Source: Planctomycetaceae bacterium
Lineage (GTDB): Bacteria > Planctomycetota > Planctomycetia > Planctomycetales > Planctomycetaceae
DNA: 58,459 bases
Reading direction: 5' to 3'
NCBI GenBank assembly: GCA_021732845.1
Contig: JAKFUF010000074.1
Span: forward strand, 1 to 58,459
Part shown: positions 24,581-34,071 of the stretch, piece by piece
How positions within the stretch are numbered: position 1 is the stretch's first letter
Layout of the letters: every line of letters begins with the position of its first letter
Program-made: the position numbers and the translations under genes
Notes under the pieces: model-generated
Seen by the model: the letters and a program-made list of their open reading frames with translations, nothing else
What the model was told of the DNA's origin: nothing
Database searches by the model: none

Positions 24581-26386
24581 GTGGAGGCGAAAGCGACAAC
24601 GGCCGCCCCACGACCGGTGCGGTTGCCGGGGCTGTGGCGGATGCGGCTGGTGGCCACGGGCCTCCTGCTGTTCTGGCTGGTGCTGGCCGGGCGGCTGGTG
24701 CAACTGCATTCGTTCTCGGGAAAGCAACTCGCGAATCTGGCAGAACGCCAGCGCTCTCTGGAAGAGGCGGTGCCGGCACGGCCGGGAGATATTCTGGATC
24801 GCAACGGCCGGGTCTATGCGACTTCCGTGGCTGTTCCCAGTGTCTACGTTGTTCCCAATCGGATGTCAGAGAGCTGGGCTGTCGCCGAGCAACTGGCCGT
24901 GGCGCTGGACCTGGACCCAGATCGGCTTTACGAGCAGATCTCCCTGCACTCGCGGCATCAATTCTTGTGGGTCAAGCGGCGGATTTCGCCGGTTGAAGCG
25001 GCGAGAGTGCGAAAGCTGAATCTGCCGGAGACCGTGTGGGGCTTCCGTGAGGAGTTCCGGCGGTACTATCCCATGGGGACTCTGGCGGCGCATGTGGTCG
25101 GCATGCGGGACATTGACGGCAAGGGGAAGGGCGGTGTCGAGGAGCAGTATGACGCGTTGCTGCGCGGCGTTGACGGGTCGCGGCAACTGATGCGGGATGC
25201 CCGCGGGCGGGTGATTGAGGTTCGCGAGCAGGCCGCCAAACCTCCGAAGCACGGAACCAGCCTGCAACTGACAATCGATTCGCGAATTCAGTCGCAAGTG
25301 GAACTGGCCTTGGACGAATTGGCGCTGAAGTTCAAGCCCCATTCGGCCTGCGCTGTCGTGCTGGATCCCAAGACGAGCGAGGTTTTAGCCCTGTCGTCGC
25401 GGCCGACCTTCGACCCCAACCAGCCTGCAGGTGTTCCGGATGCGGCCTGGAAAAACACCGCCCTGTGCGCGATCTACGAACCGGGGTCGACCTTCAAACC
25501 GTTTATCGTGGCCTTCGCCTTGCAGCAGGGGGTGATCAGGGCCGACGAGTCTTTCAACTGCGAGAACGGCGAGTACCGCATGGGGCGCCGCCTGCTGCAC
25601 GACCATCATCCGTATGGCAATCTGAGCGTGACGGACATTCTCGTTAAATCGAGCAACATTGGCATGGCGAAAATCGGCCTGCGGTTGCAAAACACCGGCC
25701 TGTATGATGCCGCCTCTGTCTTCGGGTTTGGCGCGGTGACTGGAATCGACCTGCCCGGCGAACTGCCGGGCTTGCTGCGACCACTCGCGAAATGGACCAG
25801 CTATTCAACGGGTTCCATTCCCATGGGGCAGGAACTGTCGACGACGCCCCTGCAAATCATCACCGCCTACGGTGCCCTGTCGAACGGCGGACAACTGATC
25901 AGTCCGCATGTGGTGCTGCGGCGCGATGACCATCTGCTGCAAGATTTGGACAGCTCCTCCGCACCCCGGCAGGAACTGGCGGGACCAGTCGTTTCCAAGG
26001 TCATCCAGCGGGAACCCGCGGATTGGGTGCGTACAGAAGCCCTCACCGCGGTGATCGAGCGTGGCACTGGCAAGCGGGCGCGGCTGGCGGGGTACAGGGT
26101 TTTTGGAAAGACGGGCACGGCGCAGAAACTGGACCCACGCGGCGGGGGGTATTCGTCCCGGCTGCACATCAGTTCCTTCGTCTGTGGAGCCCCGGCGACG
26201 GATCCACGGGTGCTGGTGATCGTCTCGGTGGATGAGCCACACGGCGAGACGACGGCTGCGACCTTCGGAGGAACCGTGGCCGCTCCAACCGCGGCGTCGA
26301 TTTTGGAAAAATCGCTGAGGTTGCTGGAAGTCCCTTCGGACCCGACTGTTACAGCGGGATTGGACACGGAGCTTGAGGTGGAATAA
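24581..26386 (+). CDS. Class B penicillin-binding protein (FtsI/PBP2-like peptidoglycan transpeptidase)
   Basis: A 601-residue protein: a cytoplasmic tail, one membrane anchor (LVATGLLLFWLVLAGRLVQL), a PBP-dimer domain with RPGDILDRNGRVYA, then the transpeptidase with all three catalytic motifs: SxxK in YEPGSTFKPF, SxN in VKSSNIGMAK and KTG in VFGKTGTAQK. It crosslinks peptidoglycan stem peptides in the periplasm and is the target of beta-lactams. The start is GTG 24581 with a strong GGGGAGG six to seven nt upstream; GTG 24548 is possible. No ftsL, ftsW or mur genes adjoin it, so it is outside a dcw cluster. FtsI versus SpoVD/PBP2 cannot be decided here. Confidence 0.92.
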   Translation: MEAKATTAAPRPVRLPGLWRMRLVATGLLLFWLVLAGRLVQLHSFSGKQLANLAERQRSLEEAVPARPGDILDRNGRVYATSVAVPSVYVVPNRMSESWAVAEQLAVALDLDPDRLYEQISLHSRHQFLWVKRRISPVEAARVRKLNLPETVWGFREEFRRYYPMGTLAAHVVGMRDIDGKGKGGVEEQYDALLRGVDGSRQLMRDARGRVIEVREQAAKPPKHGTSLQLTIDSRIQSQVELALDELALKFKPHSACAVVLDPKTSEVLALSSRPTFDPNQPAGVPDAAWKNTALCAIYEPGSTFKPFIVAFALQQGVIRADESFNCENGEYRMGRRLLHDHHPYGNLSVTDILVKSSNIGMAKIGLRLQNTGLYDAASVFGFGAVTGIDLPGELPGLLRPLAKWTSYSTGSIPMGQELSTTPLQIITAYGALSNGGQLISPHVVLRRDDHLLQDLDSSSAPRQELAGPVVSKVIQREPADWVRTEALTAVIERGTGKRARLAGYRVFGKTGTAQKLDPRGGGYSSRLHISSFVCGAPATDPRVLVIVSVDEPHGETTAATFGGTVAAPTAASILEKSLRLLEVPSDPTVTAGLDTELEVE

Positions 26387-26415
26387 ATTTGCCCGCCAGC
26401 ACAGGCGGCAAATTT
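26385..26415 (+). terminator. Hairpin immediately after the PBP stop codon
   Basis: AAATTTGCCCGCC-AGCACA-GGCGGCAAATTT forms a ~12-bp stem with one bulge, starting within the TAA. There is no long U-tract beyond the stem itself, so it may be a weak terminator or a 3'-end stabiliser. Confidence 0.45.
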
Positions 26416-26654
26416 CTCGCTCCTCGCCCAAACACTGCAGCCTGCGCCTACGACATCTTCCGAAGAGTCGTTAAAATTCGCAACGCGTCTGGTCGATGTT
26501 GCATTAGCCTGCATGCGATGATGGAAGCTCGGCGCGAAGGTCTCAACGGACAGCGGGCAGGCAAGCCGTGAGCCACGATTCGATTTTCCGATGACAATCC
26601 CACGGACCAACCGCTCGGCGCTGGGCGTACGTCCTCCTCGCCAGCACGGACCGC

Positions 26655-29063
26655 ATGGATCGCTACATCTGCATTCACGGGCACTTCTACCAGCCCCCGC
26701 GGGAAAATTCGTGGCTCGAAACCATTGAGCTGCAGGATTCGGCCGCTCCGTATCACGATTGGAATGAACGGATTACGGCGGAGTGCTACGGTCCCAATGC
26801 ATCGTCGAGAATTCTCGATGGGCACCAGCGGATCGTCAAAATCGTCAACAATTACGCCCGCATCAGCTTTAACTACGGCCCCACGCTGATGGCGTGGCTC
26901 CAGCAGGCACAGCCCCGGCTGTATCAGCGGGTGCTAGACGCCGACACCGAAAGCCAGGCACAGTTTTCCGGCCACGGCTCGGCCATTGCCCAGGCGTACA
27001 ATCACATCATTCTGCCATTGGCGAACCGGCGCGACAAATACACGCAGGTCCTATGGGGCATTCGCGACTTCGTCCATCGCTTTGGCCGAATGCCCGAGGG
27101 GATGTGGCTGCCGGAGACTGCCGTCGACGTCGAATCGCTTGAGATGCTGGCGATGCTGGGCGTGCGGTACACCATCCTCGCTCCGCACCAGTGTGCGCGG
27201 GTCCGAAAAATCGGTACGCGTAAATGGACGGAAGTTGCCGGCGGACATGTCGATCCGACGATGGCGTATGACATGCGCCTGCCCTCGGGCCGAAAGCTGG
27301 CGGTCTTCTTTTATGACGGTCCAATCTCCCGCGGCATCGCCTTCGAACGCCTCTTGACTCGCGGCGAAGATTTCGCCGGCCGGCTGTTCGGGGCATTCTC
27401 TCATGAACGCCCGTGGGCGCAGCTCGTTCATATCGCAACCGATGGCGAAACCTACGGCCACCACCATAGTTACGGCGATATGGCGCTAGCCTATGCGCTG
27501 GAATACATCGAAAAGACCGAAGCCGCCAAACTCACGATCTATGGCGAGTATCTCGAAAAGCATCCGCCCACGCATCAGGCGGAAATCATCGACCGCACGG
27601 CGTGGAGTTGTGCCCACGGCGTTGAGCGCTGGCAGAGCAACTGTGGCTGCAATTCCGGCGGCCGGCCAGGGTGGACGCAGGAGTGGCGTGCCCCGTTGCG
27701 CGCCGCCCTCGACTGGCTGCGCGACGAACTCGCCCCGCGCTTCGAGGACATTGGCCGCACGCATCTCGTCGAACCGTGGCTCGCCCGCGACGACTACATC
27801 TCCGTCGTGCTGGACCGGTCGCCCGAGAATGTCGAGCGGTTCTTTGAGCGGAATGCGCGCCACAAGCTTACGCCGGATCAAGAGACCACCGTGCTCAAGC
27901 TGATGGAGCTGCAGCGGCATGCGATGCTGATGTACACTTCCTGTGGCTGGTTTTTCGACGAACTTTCCGGCATCGAAACGGTTCAGATCATCCAGTACGC
28001 CGGTCGCGCCGTGCAACTGGCGCAGGAACTCTTTGGCGTCGATCTGGAGAAGTCATTCCTCGATAAGCTGTCACTGGCAAAAAGCAACGTGCCCGAGAAT
28101 CAGGACGGCCGGGTGATCTACAAGAAGTATGTGGAGCCCGCCAAGGTGGACCTGCCCAAGGTCGCGGCCCACTACGCAGCCACGCAACTGTTTCGCGGCC
28201 ACCCGCGGGAAGCCTCGATCTACTGCTACCAAGTGGAACGCAGCGATTATCAACGGTTGGACGCTGGCCGCATGAAGCTGGGTGTTGGCCGGGCCAAGGT
28301 GACTTCGCGCCTCACCCGCGATTCCGCCGAGGTGGCATTCGCCTGCATGCACTTTGGCGACCACAACCTGATTGGCGGCATCCGCACGATTCATTCCGAC
28401 GCCGACTATACGAGTCTCGTGGAATCGGTGACCGAACCGTTCAATCAGGCCGACTTTCCGCAGGCGATCCTCCGCCTCGACCAGGTGGGAACCGAGACGT
28501 TCTCACTGCGGATGCTGTTCCGCGACGAGCAGCGGCTGATTCTGGATGAGATTCTCGATTCGACGCTCCGCACGGCGGAGGGCGCTTACCGCCAGTTGTT
28601 CGTGCAGCACTCGCCGCTGATGCGGTTCCTATCGGGATTGGGAGTTCCGCTGCCCCCTGCCTTCAAGACGGCGGCCGAGTTCATTCTGAACCTCGATTTG
28701 AACCGCGAAATACAGGGTCCGACTCCCGATCCGCAGCGGATCGCAGGGCTGATCAAAGAGTCCGCCGCTTGGCGGGCCCAGTTGGACACAACCCAATTCA
28801 AATACATTCTGGAGCGGGTGCTGGATTCCCTGTGCGACAGGTTCCGGCTGAACACCGAGATGCCGCAACTGGTCGCCCTGGACAACATGGTCAGCATCGT
28901 CTTGGCGCTGCCCTTCAAGGTCGATCTGTCGCAATCCCAGAATGCCTACTACGAACTTCGACAGCAGTTCCATGCCCTCCCAGAAGGCATGCCACACGAT
29001 GCCAACTGGAAGAAGCTGTATCAGGCACTGGGTGAGAAGCTGCTGATTTGCATGTCGGAGTAG
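26655..29063 (+). CDS. Glycoside hydrolase family 57 / DUF3536 protein
   Basis: An 802-residue GH57-type protein. It opens with the family N-terminus YICIHGHFYQPPREN, followed by NDWNER-like and FNYGPTLMAWLQ stretches, GMWLPETAVDVESLEMLAML (a Glu at the position of the GH57 nucleophile region) and TDGETYGHHHSYGDMAL. The C-terminal half is DUF3536-like (VQIIQYAGRAVQLAQELFG). GH57 enzymes act on alpha-glucans (amylase, branching or glucanotransferase activities); DUF3536 members are poorly characterised, so a glycogen role is inference. There is no signal peptide, suggesting cytoplasmic location. ATG 26655 is chosen from the family N-terminus; the 268 bp upstream contain no gene. Confidence 0.88.
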   Translation: MDRYICIHGHFYQPPRENSWLETIELQDSAAPYHDWNERITAECYGPNASSRILDGHQRIVKIVNNYARISFNYGPTLMAWLQQAQPRLYQRVLDADTESQAQFSGHGSAIAQAYNHIILPLANRRDKYTQVLWGIRDFVHRFGRMPEGMWLPETAVDVESLEMLAMLGVRYTILAPHQCARVRKIGTRKWTEVAGGHVDPTMAYDMRLPSGRKLAVFFYDGPISRGIAFERLLTRGEDFAGRLFGAFSHERPWAQLVHIATDGETYGHHHSYGDMALAYALEYIEKTEAAKLTIYGEYLEKHPPTHQAEIIDRTAWSCAHGVERWQSNCGCNSGGRPGWTQEWRAPLRAALDWLRDELAPRFEDIGRTHLVEPWLARDDYISVVLDRSPENVERFFERNARHKLTPDQETTVLKLMELQRHAMLMYTSCGWFFDELSGIETVQIIQYAGRAVQLAQELFGVDLEKSFLDKLSLAKSNVPENQDGRVIYKKYVEPAKVDLPKVAAHYAATQLFRGHPREASIYCYQVERSDYQRLDAGRMKLGVGRAKVTSRLTRDSAEVAFACMHFGDHNLIGGIRTIHSDADYTSLVESVTEPFNQADFPQAILRLDQVGTETFSLRMLFRDEQRLILDEILDSTLRTAEGAYRQLFVQHSPLMRFLSGLGVPLPPAFKTAAEFILNLDLNREIQGPTPDPQRIAGLIKESAAWRAQLDTTQFKYILERVLDSLCDRFRLNTEMPQLVALDNMVSIVLALPFKVDLSQSQNAYYELRQQFHALPEGMPHDANWKKLYQALGEKLLICMSE

Positions 29064-29129
29064 GAACAGGTTCATCCAGGCTGCAATACGGAGAGGCCGG
29101 ATCCGCCCCAAGCCAAAACTCAGACGGGC

Positions 29130-30341
29130 TTATGCCGAGCGGTTCAGGCTCGAACGCACCTCAAGCGAGGACCAGACCCGGCCGGGTTCTTCCCAAGGCG
29201 GCAGTGCCACACTCGGGCGAGCCCAGTCCTTGAAGATTTTTTCGTCAAATGGGGTGCTCATTGGCGGACCGAGGCGGCTGGCCAGGTCACCGGCAAGCTG
29301 CGGCGCGAGGGCGAGTTTGGTTGGCCAGGCAGTCAGCACGTTGCCATCCTGCAGGATCTGTACGCCATCTGGACGGGAGCCATTGGATGTCACGCCCTCT
29401 GCACGGTCGACGCGATAGGTGGACCACTCCACATCGTCGAAGCTGACGGCCGGCATGATTGACCGCAGTTCAGATTGCGCATGAGCCATCAATTCCGACT
29501 CGGATTGGTTCACACCCAGTTCCGAAATCTGCCCACCAATCTGCCAGACAACGCGCCCGGCCAGATCCCTATCGGAGGTGATCGTCGCCCGGGTCTTGGC
29601 CCCATCGACGCAATGGCCGTTGAATGCCGGAAGCGTTCCGCGGGCCAGCACCATGTGCAATGGTCGCCGCTGCATTCTCGCGGGATCCAGCCCCAGTCGC
29701 TCCCGCAGCCGGGCGTTTCCCGCGCCAGCCGTCAAGACGACCCACCGCGGGTTCAGCACGATCTGTTCGGCACCGTTTTTTAAGACGACCTGCTGAACTG
29801 CGTTCGCCTGCGACATCCGAAAATCGATGTCATGTTCAGGGTCAACAAGGAGGATTCGGCCGCGACACTGATTGGCAAGATCGGCGATGAAGCTGGCGGG
29901 GGAGAGTACCTGCTCATCGAGTCGTGCCACGGTGCCGGGGCAATTTGCCAGGGCGGCAGGCCGTTCGGATTCGGGGATGGTCTGGGGGGCGATCCGCAGG
30001 CCAATTTGGGCACCGATCATCCCCAGGCGCGAAGCCAGAGTGTTGGTCCGCCACAAATGGCAGTGCTGGCTGCGGACGTGGGTTTGGGACAAGTTGGGAA
30101 AACCAGTTCCAGCCAGACACTCGCGCCACAGACCGGGCATGTCGCGAATCTGCTGGGCGGCCGGTGTCAGCAGCCCCTGCAGCGTGTACTTCAGCCCACC
30201 GTGAATGATCCCCTGAGAAGCCACGGTTTGCCCTGAACCGAGCGCCGTGGCTTCCAACAGCAGGGCGCTGTGACCTCGCCGAGTCAGGTCGGCCAGCAAC
30301 CACAACCCGGCAGCTCCGCCGCCAAATATCAGGGCATCCAT
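29130..30341 (-). CDS. FAD-dependent oxidoreductase (DAO family)
   Basis: A 403-residue flavoprotein. MDALIFGGGAAGLWLLADL is the Rossmann dinucleotide-binding fold with GxGxxG; TVASQGIIHGGLKYTL and WVVLTAGAGNARL are further DAO-type segments; and GVQILQDGNVLTAWPTKLAL is near the C-terminus. It resembles glycerol-3-phosphate dehydrogenase / D-amino-acid oxidase-like enzymes, but the substrate cannot be assigned. Its ATG (30339-30341) lies one base after the stop codon of the upstream hydrolase, indicating translational coupling. Confidence 0.82.
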   Translation of the reverse strand: MDALIFGGGAAGLWLLADLTRRGHSALLLEATALGSGQTVASQGIIHGGLKYTLQGLLTPAAQQIRDMPGLWRECLAGTGFPNLSQTHVRSQHCHLWRTNTLASRLGMIGAQIGLRIAPQTIPESERPAALANCPGTVARLDEQVLSPASFIADLANQCRGRILLVDPEHDIDFRMSQANAVQQVVLKNGAEQIVLNPRWVVLTAGAGNARLRERLGLDPARMQRRPLHMVLARGTLPAFNGHCVDGAKTRATITSDRDLAGRVVWQIGGQISELGVNQSESELMAHAQSELRSIMPAVSFDDVEWSTYRVDRAEGVTSNGSRPDGVQILQDGNVLTAWPTKLALAPQLAGDLASRLGPPMSTPFDEKIFKDWARPSVALPPWEEPGRVWSSLEVRSSLNRSA

Positions 30342-30342
30342 G

Positions 30343-31377
30343 TCAACCTTTGATCGGCCGGGTGCGGGGCGTGACCGAGAAGCTGGTCCCATTGTGGGTT
30401 GGCATGGAGGTCACCCATTCGACGACCCTCCAGTCCATCCAGTGGCGGTCCGGGTCTTTTGAGCCACGGCTGATGTAGCCGAGGTGTCCACCCTTCTGCG
30501 AAACATGCAGCGCCACGTGCGGCGAGCGTTCAGCGTTCAAGAACGGCTCCACCGGAATCAGCGGATCGTCGGCAGCGGTTAGAATAATTGTCGGAACTTG
30601 GATTTTGTGCAAGAGTTGCGCGGAACTGACTTTCTCGTAGTAGTCCTTCGCTGAAGCGAAGCCGCCCAGCGGAGCGGTGAACACCTCGTCGAACTCGCGG
30701 ACTGTTCGTGGCCGGCGCGGAAACGTCACGGTGACCAGGTCGGGCCGCAGTTTCAGCCGGGCCTGCAACTGGTTCCAGAGGATGTCGCAGAAGTATTTGT
30801 CGTACAACCGGCCGAAGCCCCGCGAGAGGGCGCGGGAAGTTTGCGTGATGTCGATTGGCGGATTGACCGCAATCGCCTGTTCGACGACTGGCGATCCCCA
30901 TTCCGGAGCTTCACCCAGCATTTTGAGCAGGATGTTGCCGCCGAGCGAAAACCCGATCACAGACAGTGGCGAACCATCGGTCAATTCCCTGGCCGCTTGC
31001 ACCGCGGCGGCAAGGTCGGGCGAAGAACCACCGTGATAAGGATGGCGGGCCAGCGCTTCGCCGGCCCCCTGACCACGCAAATCAATGCGGAATGTCCGGA
31101 CACCGTGCTCGTACAGCCGACGTGCCGTGCGCGACACGTACGAGCTGCCGTGATAACCGCAGACTCCGTGAACCAGCAGGGCTGTGCGGTCACCTCGTTG
31201 CCAACCGGCCGGACAGTCATCGTGCAGAACGATGATGTCGCCATCTGGCAGCGTGACGTGTTGATGAACAGCCTGTTCCGGCAGTTTGCGGGCGTAGAAA
31301 TAGAAGGCGGCAAAGGTTTGGAGATTTCCTCCAAACAGCATCCGCGTGGGTCGAAAGTCGAGATCGAGCAGAGCCAT
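30343..31377 (-). CDS. YheT-like alpha/beta-hydrolase
   Basis: A 344-residue hydrolase of the YheT/ABHD1-3 type: RMLFGGNLQTFAAFY near the N-terminus, LLVHGVCGYHGSSYV (oxyanion), RIDLRGQGAGEA, nucleophile elbow VIGFSLGGNILLK, acid in TAADDPLIPVEPF and histidine in KGGHLGYISRG. These enzymes act on acyl esters; bacterial members are largely uncharacterised. It is the first gene of a two-gene operon with the FAD oxidoreductase. ATG 31377 is chosen; the frame is open to 31560 but that extension is not family-like. Confidence 0.85.
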   Translation of the reverse strand: MALLDLDFRPTRMLFGGNLQTFAAFYFYARKLPEQAVHQHVTLPDGDIIVLHDDCPAGWQRGDRTALLVHGVCGYHGSSYVSRTARRLYEHGVRTFRIDLRGQGAGEALARHPYHGGSSPDLAAAVQAARELTDGSPLSVIGFSLGGNILLKMLGEAPEWGSPVVEQAIAVNPPIDITQTSRALSRGFGRLYDKYFCDILWNQLQARLKLRPDLVTVTFPRRPRTVREFDEVFTAPLGGFASAKDYYEKVSSAQLLHKIQVPTIILTAADDPLIPVEPFLNAERSPHVALHVSQKGGHLGYISRGSKDPDRHWMDWRVVEWVTSMPTHNGTSFSVTPRTRPIKG

Positions 31378-31872
31378 TTCTCCCGATCTCTCATGATTTT
31401 CGGATTGGGCTGCGCGATAGGCATGGTCCTTGAGCCGCGCTCGGCCGGAAGAAGTGGCTCCAGGCTCAAATCCTTGACTGGCTGACGCGTTCAGTTCCGT
31501 TCCCGAGTAAGAGATTTCGCCCATCGCTGCGATCCAACCTGCTGCGGTCCGAGGAGTCAATCGGGATTATCGCTGGGGAGACGAGAACTCCCGCCGTGTG
31601 GCTGAGGAGGTTGAGTGTAGAAAAACTACGGGTTTTGGAAAACACGAAGTTTCAGGAATTGGACCGTCCACGAAAGATGCGGCATGCAACGAGGTCGAGG
31701 AAAGTGGGACTGGCTTGATGGATTTCACCTTCTGCGCAAGTATTGCCGATAAATTGTGGGCAAGATCAAGCTCGACGCTGATCTTGGAGCGTCACACCAG
31801 ATTGCTTTGACGGACGCCGCAAGGACCGTCAGCACCTTTGGCGAAGCACCGACCGTCAAATGGAGTTGACGC
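31378..31872. other. Divergent intergenic region, nothing recognised
   Basis: About 495 bp between the hydrolase and the membrane-protein gene. I found no repeat, RNA or convincing promoter here. Part (to 31560) could be an N-terminal extension of the hydrolase. Confidence 0.4.
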
Positions 31873-33834
31873 TTGCAAACCCAGACAGCAAACCGCGCGG
31901 CCCTCTCCTCGCCTGCAACCGCTCCCGGCTTGAAGCCAAGGTGGCTCCAGGCAATCTTGTGGCGTGCCGCGCATCTCTTGGCGAATGTCCGCGCTCCCTG
32001 GTGCGTGGCGCTATTGGCCGCGAGCCTCTCCATCGTGGCCTGGCCGAGCGGGTACCAACTGGATGATGTCTATCACCGGATGATTCTTCGGAACGAGTTG
32101 ACTCTCGGGAACGGCAACCCCCTGCTCGACCTGTTCACCTTCAGCCGGGGTGATGTCGCACGCAATCGGGCGGACATGGCCACTGGGTTTGCCCCGTGGT
32201 GGACATCGCCTGGGTATCGGATGAATTTTTTCCGTCCCCTGGCGGCCGCCACCCACTGGGTGGATCATCACGCCTGGCCGAATCAGATCTGGTTGATGCA
32301 CGCTCAGTGTTCTGCCTGGTTCGCGGCGGCTGTCGTGGCGATTGGCTATTTGTTTCGCCGGCTCTTCGCGCATGCACCAGATGCGGAGCCACTGCGACCA
32401 CCCCATTTCTTGCGCATGGCCCTTCCGCCACAATGGTCCGCGATGGCGGCGGCGGGGTTGGCGACGTTGGTTTATGCCCTGCGAGACGAACATGCCATCG
32501 CGATCGCGTGGATCGCCAACCGAAACCTGTTGATGGGCACCTTCTTCGGTGCCGTGGCCTGGACATGTCATTCCCAGTGGCGCGAGATGGGCAGCCGCCG
32601 TGCCGCCGTCGCCGCGCCCGTCTTTTTCAGCCTGGCACTCCTCAGTGGGGAAGCCGCGGCGACGATCGGCGGATGTCTGGCGGCCTATGCGCTGGTGCTG
32701 GACCGGGCAGCCTGGCGCGGCAAACTTCTGAGTCTACTGCCGTGCGGACTGGTGGGCCTGCTGTGGCTCGCCTGCTATCAAGCGCTGCATTGTGGTGCCC
32801 GCGAATCTGGCCTGTATCTCGACCCGAAGCATGACCTGATCGCGTACTGCCTTGGATTCCTGCAGCGGGCACCGGTCTACATCGCCAGTTCGTTTGGAGT
32901 GTCGAGCGCGCTGGGGTTGTCATTCGATCCCCCGTTCATGCAACGGATTCTGGTGGTCGAAGCGATCATTTGCGTCATCGCGATTGCGGTGGTTCTTTTT
33001 CCAGCCATCCGTCGCGACCGGCTGATGCAGTTTTTCGCCCTCTGCCTGATTCCGGCCATCTTCCCCCTCTGCGCCGGCCTGGCCACCGACCGGCTGATGA
33101 TGATCTTCAACATCCCCGCCAGCGGACTACTGGCGCGGTTCGTCCAATTGACGCTCAATCAGGTGCGATTGTCCCGCAGCCCCCAGTGGCAAATTTCCGC
33201 CAACTGGTTTGCCGGGGGAGCCATTTTGTTGAATACCGTGGCCGCGGCGGGGCTGATGGTGCTGGGGATCGCGGGCTTCGGCAAGTACGGGGCCGCATTT
33301 CAGACGGCCGTGCACAGCCCCGTGTTTGATCGTCCGCATTTCGCCAGCGAAGACCTGATCATGGTCAACGCCCCCGACGCCCTGTATCCGCTGTATATCC
33401 CCTATGCCCGCCATGCGCAGGGCCTTTCTCGCCCGCAGGTGACGCGGATGCTGGCGACAAGCATGACGCCCTTCCATGTCACACGCACGGACGACCGGAC
33501 ACTCGAGTACTTCATTCCGGGTGGCCTCATTGCGGACGTGTTTTCGAAGATGTACCGCAATGCCGAACAGTACCCGCTGCGGGCCGGAACGCACATCGAG
33601 TTGCCACGGATGTCCGTCACCGTGCTGGAACACGCCGAGGATGGACAGCCCACACGCATCGCCTATCGGTTTGCCGTGCCGTTGGAAGATCCCTCACTGT
33701 GCCTGGTGGAATGGCGCGACGGCCGGTTTGTGCGGTTCGTGCCGCCGCCGCTGCAGGACTCCCGCGCGGTGGCTCAGGCCAGTTGGTGGAAGATGTACCA
33801 CATCGAGCCGATGCAAAAGGCGATCGGGCTGTGA
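31873..33834 (+). CDS. Large membrane protein, possible glycosyltransferase-like
   Basis: A 653-residue protein with about nine or ten hydrophobic segments in its first ~470 residues (WCVALLAASLSIVAW, CSAWFAAAVVAIGYLF, LLSLLPCGLVGLLWLACY, LVVEAIICVIAIAVVLFP) and a soluble C-terminal ~190 residues. YQLDDVYHRMILRNE and NFFRPLAAATHWVDHHAWP resemble the acidic first loop and early-loop pattern of GT39/TMTC-like glycosyltransferases, which is weak evidence. The start is uncertain: TTG 31873 is given; no ATG gives a plausible N-terminus nearby. The TGA lies in the first unit of a decaying tandem repeat (33831-33907). Confidence 0.7.
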   Translation: MQTQTANRAALSSPATAPGLKPRWLQAILWRAAHLLANVRAPWCVALLAASLSIVAWPSGYQLDDVYHRMILRNELTLGNGNPLLDLFTFSRGDVARNRADMATGFAPWWTSPGYRMNFFRPLAAATHWVDHHAWPNQIWLMHAQCSAWFAAAVVAIGYLFRRLFAHAPDAEPLRPPHFLRMALPPQWSAMAAAGLATLVYALRDEHAIAIAWIANRNLLMGTFFGAVAWTCHSQWREMGSRRAAVAAPVFFSLALLSGEAAATIGGCLAAYALVLDRAAWRGKLLSLLPCGLVGLLWLACYQALHCGARESGLYLDPKHDLIAYCLGFLQRAPVYIASSFGVSSALGLSFDPPFMQRILVVEAIICVIAIAVVLFPAIRRDRLMQFFALCLIPAIFPLCAGLATDRLMMIFNIPASGLLARFVQLTLNQVRLSRSPQWQISANWFAGGAILLNTVAAAGLMVLGIAGFGKYGAAFQTAVHSPVFDRPHFASEDLIMVNAPDALYPLYIPYARHAQGLSRPQVTRMLATSMTPFHVTRTDDRTLEYFIPGGLIADVFSKMYRNAEQYPLRAGTHIELPRMSVTVLEHAEDGQPTRIAYRFAVPLEDPSLCLVEWRDGRFVRFVPPPLQDSRAVAQASWWKMYHIEPMQKAIGL

Positions 33835-33907
33835 TCGGTGCCTGTCTCCGACAATTGTGATCGGTGACCATCTCCGACAATGTGACGGCTGACTGGCTCC
33901 CACATCT
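33831..33907. repeat. Decaying ~26-bp tandem repeat overlapping a stop codon
   Basis: Three units start GTGATCGGTGCCTGTCTCCG, GTGATCGGTGACCATCTCCG and GTGACGGCTGACTGGCTCCC. The TGA of the upstream membrane protein (33832-33834) is in the first unit. Confidence 0.8.
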
Positions 33908-34071
33908 GTGACCCGTGGCTTGCAACCAAGTCGCACACGTCTCACCATACACCCGCTTCCAACCCAACTTCCGCAACTGGACGGAATGGTCTTCTCGTCC
34001 GGCCGGTGCGGAGATGGTCTCAAAAGTCCGCATTCCATTTCTTGTCGTACCCATCTGCTGCGAGTGATCCG

